Shown: positions 34,306 to 35,265 of the stretch, piece after piece
Position numbering within the stretch: the first letter of the stretch is position 1
Layout of the letters: every line of letters starts with the position of its first letter
Virus record (IMG/VR): IMGVR_UViG_3300017971_000548
Span: 1 to 35,265 of that record
Length of the DNA: 35,265 nt
Direction: 5' to 3' (one strand)
Source of the DNA: a virus
The notes under the pieces: generated by a model
Told to the model about the DNA's origin: nothing
What the model saw: only the letters and a program-made list of their open reading frames with translations
Databases searched by the model: none
Translations under genes and position numbers: made by a program

Positions 34306-35060
34306 TCGATGCCCTTCAAAAATACCTGTTCGATGCTGTCGGCGTAATCCGTGCCGGCCTCGAATTCTTTTTGTAAATGCTCGAGCACTTTCTGCCCCGT
34401 GTCGCTGGTCACCCTTGTCTCAATGCTGCCTATTCTTATCGGCATATTGCTTGAGTTTTTGACACCTTCCCAGGTGCTGCTCACCCCCTGCCCTTTTTTC
34501 TCTGTGGACGTGTCACCAAAGGCGCCGTCTGCTGGTGGCGCCGCTGTCATTAAGTCCTCAATAGAGGGCCCGTCAAAACCGGTGAGATCCATGTCCTGCA
34601 GGACCCCAGAGTCAAGGTGTCCCAGTTCCTCTTTGACAAGGCCCCTGTCCCACTCTGAGAGTTCTGTGATCGCATTGTCTGCCAGCCTGTCGGCGCGCTC
34701 CATTTCCTCGCTCTCATAGTCTTGGAAATCGACTGGGACCTCTTTTGCTTGCATGAGCACCGCCGCTGCGTGCCGGCCGTGTCCGCGTACCACGAACCCA
34801 GACTGGTTCGAGATAGTGATCGGACCCCGCCAGCCGTGCCCGTTGATCAGCTTGGCGAGAATAAAAATTTGATTGTCTGGGTGCTTGTTTGCGTTCCTGG
34901 GGTACAGCTTCACTTTGTCGAGTGGTATGATCGCGTCGTGCGCACAATGCACTCGCACCCCGTCGGCGTATACTGGGGCCCCCGTCTGTGGTTTCTTTTT
35001 CGCTGCCGGTTTCTTTTTCGCTGCCGGCTTCTTTTTGGTTTTCTTTTTGGCTGTTGCCAT
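34302..35060 (-). CDS. ParB/sulfiredoxin-fold protein with lysine-rich N-terminal tail
   Basis: This 252-residue protein has a ParB-N-like domain at about residues 40-135. PLDKVKLYPRNANKHP (46-61) matches the usual opening and RGHGRH (92-97) matches the GHxR nucleotide-binding signature. Residues 1-24 are almost only K, A, P and T, coded by two near-identical DNA repeats, and look like a histone-H1-type DNA-binding tail. The fold is known in CTP-binding partition proteins, nucleases and phage proteins near terminase genes; which activity applies here cannot be seen. AAAGG lies 9 nt before the ATG. The stop overlaps the next start as ATGA, coupling it to the radical SAM gene. No small terminase subunit is visible, so a role in packaging initiation is possible but unproven. 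Confidence 0.8.
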   Translation of the reverse strand: MATAKKKTKKKPAAKKKPAAKKKPQTGAPVYADGVRVHCAHDAIIPLDKVKLYPRNANKHPDNQIFILAKLINGHGWRGPITISNQSGFVVRGHGRHAAAVLMQAKEVPVDFQDYESEEMERADRLADNAITELSEWDRGLVKEELGHLDSGVLQDMDLTGFDGPSIEDLMTAAPPADGAFGDTSTEKKGQGVSSTWEGVKNSSNMPIRIGSIETRVTSDTGQKVLEHLQKEFEAGTDYADSIEQVFLKGIE

Positions 35061-35064
35061 GGTG

Positions 35065-35265
35065 TCAACCTTTCAATGGTAACGCGTGCAGGGGCAAGCA
35101 GTTGTCCCTATTGCAGCTAACATGGAGCCTTTTCCCCATGCTCCCATTTTCAAAATAATAATATAGAGTTCCCTCGTTGCAAACAGGGCAGATCATGTGC
35201 CCCGTTTTCTCTGTTGTTGAGCTGCGGTTCTGGTCCACTATGCGGATCAGATACTCAGGCGATAT
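35065..35265 (-). CDS. Zinc-ribbon protein, C-terminal part (cut by right edge)
   Basis: A frame open from the right edge to a TGA at 35065-35067 encodes at least 66 residues of a protein whose start lies outside the window. It contains a CPVC pair and, about 25 residues later, a CNRDNC pair (C-x2-C then C-x4-C), a layout typical of a small structural zinc ribbon. A tyrosine run (YYY) lies between the pairs. The stop is 4 nt before the ATG of the ParB-like gene, so the two are probably co-transcribed. Function is unknown; small zinc ribbons of this kind are common in phage genomes. That it is a real gene is inferred from the open frame, the paired cysteines and the tight spacing. Confidence 0.6.
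   Translation of the reverse strand: MSPEYLIRIVDQNRSSTTEKTGHMICPVCNEGTLYYYFENGSMGKRLHVSCNRDNCLPLHALPLKG

Overview
This window is a structural-gene block of a tailed phage with a contractile tail (myovirus morphology), or of a prophage of that kind. Every gene I can support lies on the minus strand, so transcription runs from the right end to the left end. Genes are densely packed: ATGA and TAATG start/stop overlaps are common, and the longest non-coding gap is about 143 nt or, if the shorter start of the gene below it is right, about 197 nt. Strong Shine-Dalgarno sites and one good sigma70-like promoter indicate a bacterial host. No host gene, integrase, attachment site, tRNA, lysis gene or replication gene is visible, so neither the host genus nor lysogeny versus free virus can be decided here.

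Read in the direction of transcription. (1) 35265-30643, packaging and DNA-processing: a zinc-ribbon protein cut by the right edge, a ParB/sulfiredoxin-fold protein with a lysine-rich tail, a radical SAM enzyme with a B12-binding-like N-terminal region, a DnaQ-type 3'-5' exonuclease with an ExoX-like C-terminus, and the large terminase. (2) 30628-19691, head: portal, zinc-ribbon and small unknown proteins, MuF-like minor head protein, a protein with a possible decayed zincin fold, two small proteins, a protein with a long Asp-Thr/Asp-Ala repeat, XkdF-like protease, scaffold-like protein, HK97-fold major capsid protein, a decoration-like protein, and a protein with an acidic/proline then lysine-rich tail. 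(3) 19647-13325, head surface and neck: small virion-like protein, fibre-like protein, two unknowns, head-tail connector, a beta-module protein, gp10/gpS-like tail completion protein, and a TIG-domain protein at the tail-terminator position. (4) 13265-6763, tail: sheath, tube, tail assembly chaperone with a candidate programmed -1 frameshift, and tape measure. (5) 6753-1, baseplate: tube-initiator-like protein, LysM protein, hub (gpD-like), spike (gpV/gp5-like), an unrecognised hydrophobic cysteine protein, gp25-like wedge, gpJ-like wedge, and a large protein cut by the left edge.

Three observations stand out. A beta-rich module of about 80 residues (pattern: strand-GG-x-TVTF-x-G-TTAAEVVDQIN, then a second half ending near GGTAN) occurs in at least four virion proteins from head to baseplate, which suggests copying of a surface domain within one genome. 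Downstream of the decoration-like gene, a 14-bp intrinsic-terminator stem and an 11-bp stem that reaches the next gene's ribosome binding site are interleaved, so they are alternative folds or a pseudoknot. Third, a canonical X XXY YYZ heptamer (C CCT TTC) sits in the chaperone gene at exactly the point where a -1 shift would enter a start-less downstream frame.
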